Positions 32,552 through 32,647 of a stretch of 32,647 bases of DNA are shown in pieces. The DNA is from Aestuariicoccus sp032586235. Its GTDB lineage: Bacteria > Pseudomonadota > Alphaproteobacteria > Rhodobacterales > Rhodobacteraceae. The notes below the pieces were generated by a model that made no database searches, was not told the DNA's origin, and saw only the letters and a list, made by a program, of their open reading frames with translations. The stretch's first letter is position 1; each line of letters starts with the position of its first letter. A program made the translations under genes and the position numbers. Location of the stretch: NCBI RefSeq assembly GCF_032586235.1, contig NZ_JAWHTD010000042.1:1-32647 (forward strand). Direction: 5' to 3'.

Positions 32552-32647
32552 GGGCGTTGTTGCAGAACTCGGGCTTGAGGCGTGATTGCCCCTTTCCCCG
32601 CTGAGATCATGCCACGCGGATGATCTCGGCGGTGCCGAGGGCATTGA
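32552..32647. mobile_element. IS5-family element, end only (runs off window)
   Basis: GGGCGTTGTTGCAGAACTC resembles the GGCCTTGTTGCA(T/C)AAATC ends of the IS5-type element at 3522-4035, but differs enough to be another member. The body continues beyond the window. Confidence 0.7.
32607..32647 (-). CDS. IS5-family transposase, C-terminus (partial)
   Basis: The minus strand enters from the window edge and reads NALGTAEIIRVA before TGA at 32607-32609, a typical C-terminus of this IS5 subgroup, 55 bp from the element end. Whether the rest is intact cannot be seen. Confidence 0.6.
   Translation of the reverse strand, partial: NALGTAEIIRVA

Overview
The window looks like chromosomal or large-plasmid DNA of a marine alphaproteobacterium, most likely from the Roseobacter/Rhodobacteraceae group. 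The reasons are high G+C, a TRAP transporter, a GcvA-like LysR regulator, two regulators that join an OmpR-type winged helix to TPR repeats, the DUF3489/DUF2924 pair, and Ca-binding RTX proteins ending in a hydrophobic type I secretion tail. No rRNA gene and no intact tRNA gene is seen. The only tRNA trace is a 5' half of tRNA-Gly.

Region 1 (1-8.9 kb) is an insertion-sequence graveyard around a few live genes. Two tyrosine recombinase remnants flank a truncated IS6-family transposase. Next come three small ordinary genes (an unknown protein, a YgaP-like membrane protein, a DUF1330 protein). DUF3489 is intact, but its partner DUF2924 is cut after about 26 codons by a 514-bp, internally deleted IS5-family element. 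A TRAP transporter (dctQ, dctM, dctP on the minus strand) is split by a complete but nonsense-mutated 799-bp IS6 element between dctM and dctP. It is capped 15 bp upstream of dctQ by another element end. A truncated IS3 element follows and cuts an azoreductase gene to its last ~45 codons.

Region 2 (8.9-13.5 kb) holds a secreted polysaccharide-lyase-like protein divergent from a winged-helix/TPR regulator, a decayed TPR protein tail, and a LysR regulator divergent from a small DUF1127-like gene.

Region 3 (about 13.9-18.6 kb) is a compact satellite-like integrative element. Five overlapping or closely spaced minus-strand genes (integrase, unknown 351-residue protein, AlpA-type regulator, small protein, P-loop ATPase of primase/helicase type) run away from a tRNA-Gly gene that is interrupted in its anticodon loop. 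An 800-bp gene-free stretch with GTTACAG motifs lies at the far end.

Region 4 (18.6-23.3 kb) is chromosomal again: an SDR protein lacking the catalytic Tyr, an ankyrin-cytochrome c fusion, and a second winged-helix/TPR regulator divergent from a small secreted protein. A tandem 11-bp repeat in the shared intergenic region is a good operator candidate.

Region 5 (23.5 kb to the end) is a block of three large RTX proteins that sits inside what was cysK: the first ~28 codons of cysteine synthase remain at its left edge. RTX1 (minus) and RTX2 (plus) end in 675-bp, about 98.5% identical inverted repeats. RTX2 and RTX3 carry N-terminal arrays of ELWxxDGTxxGT repeats followed by cadherin-like domains. 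A TPR-coding scrap and the end of an IS5-family element close the window. No type I exporter genes lie in the window, so secretion would need a system encoded elsewhere.
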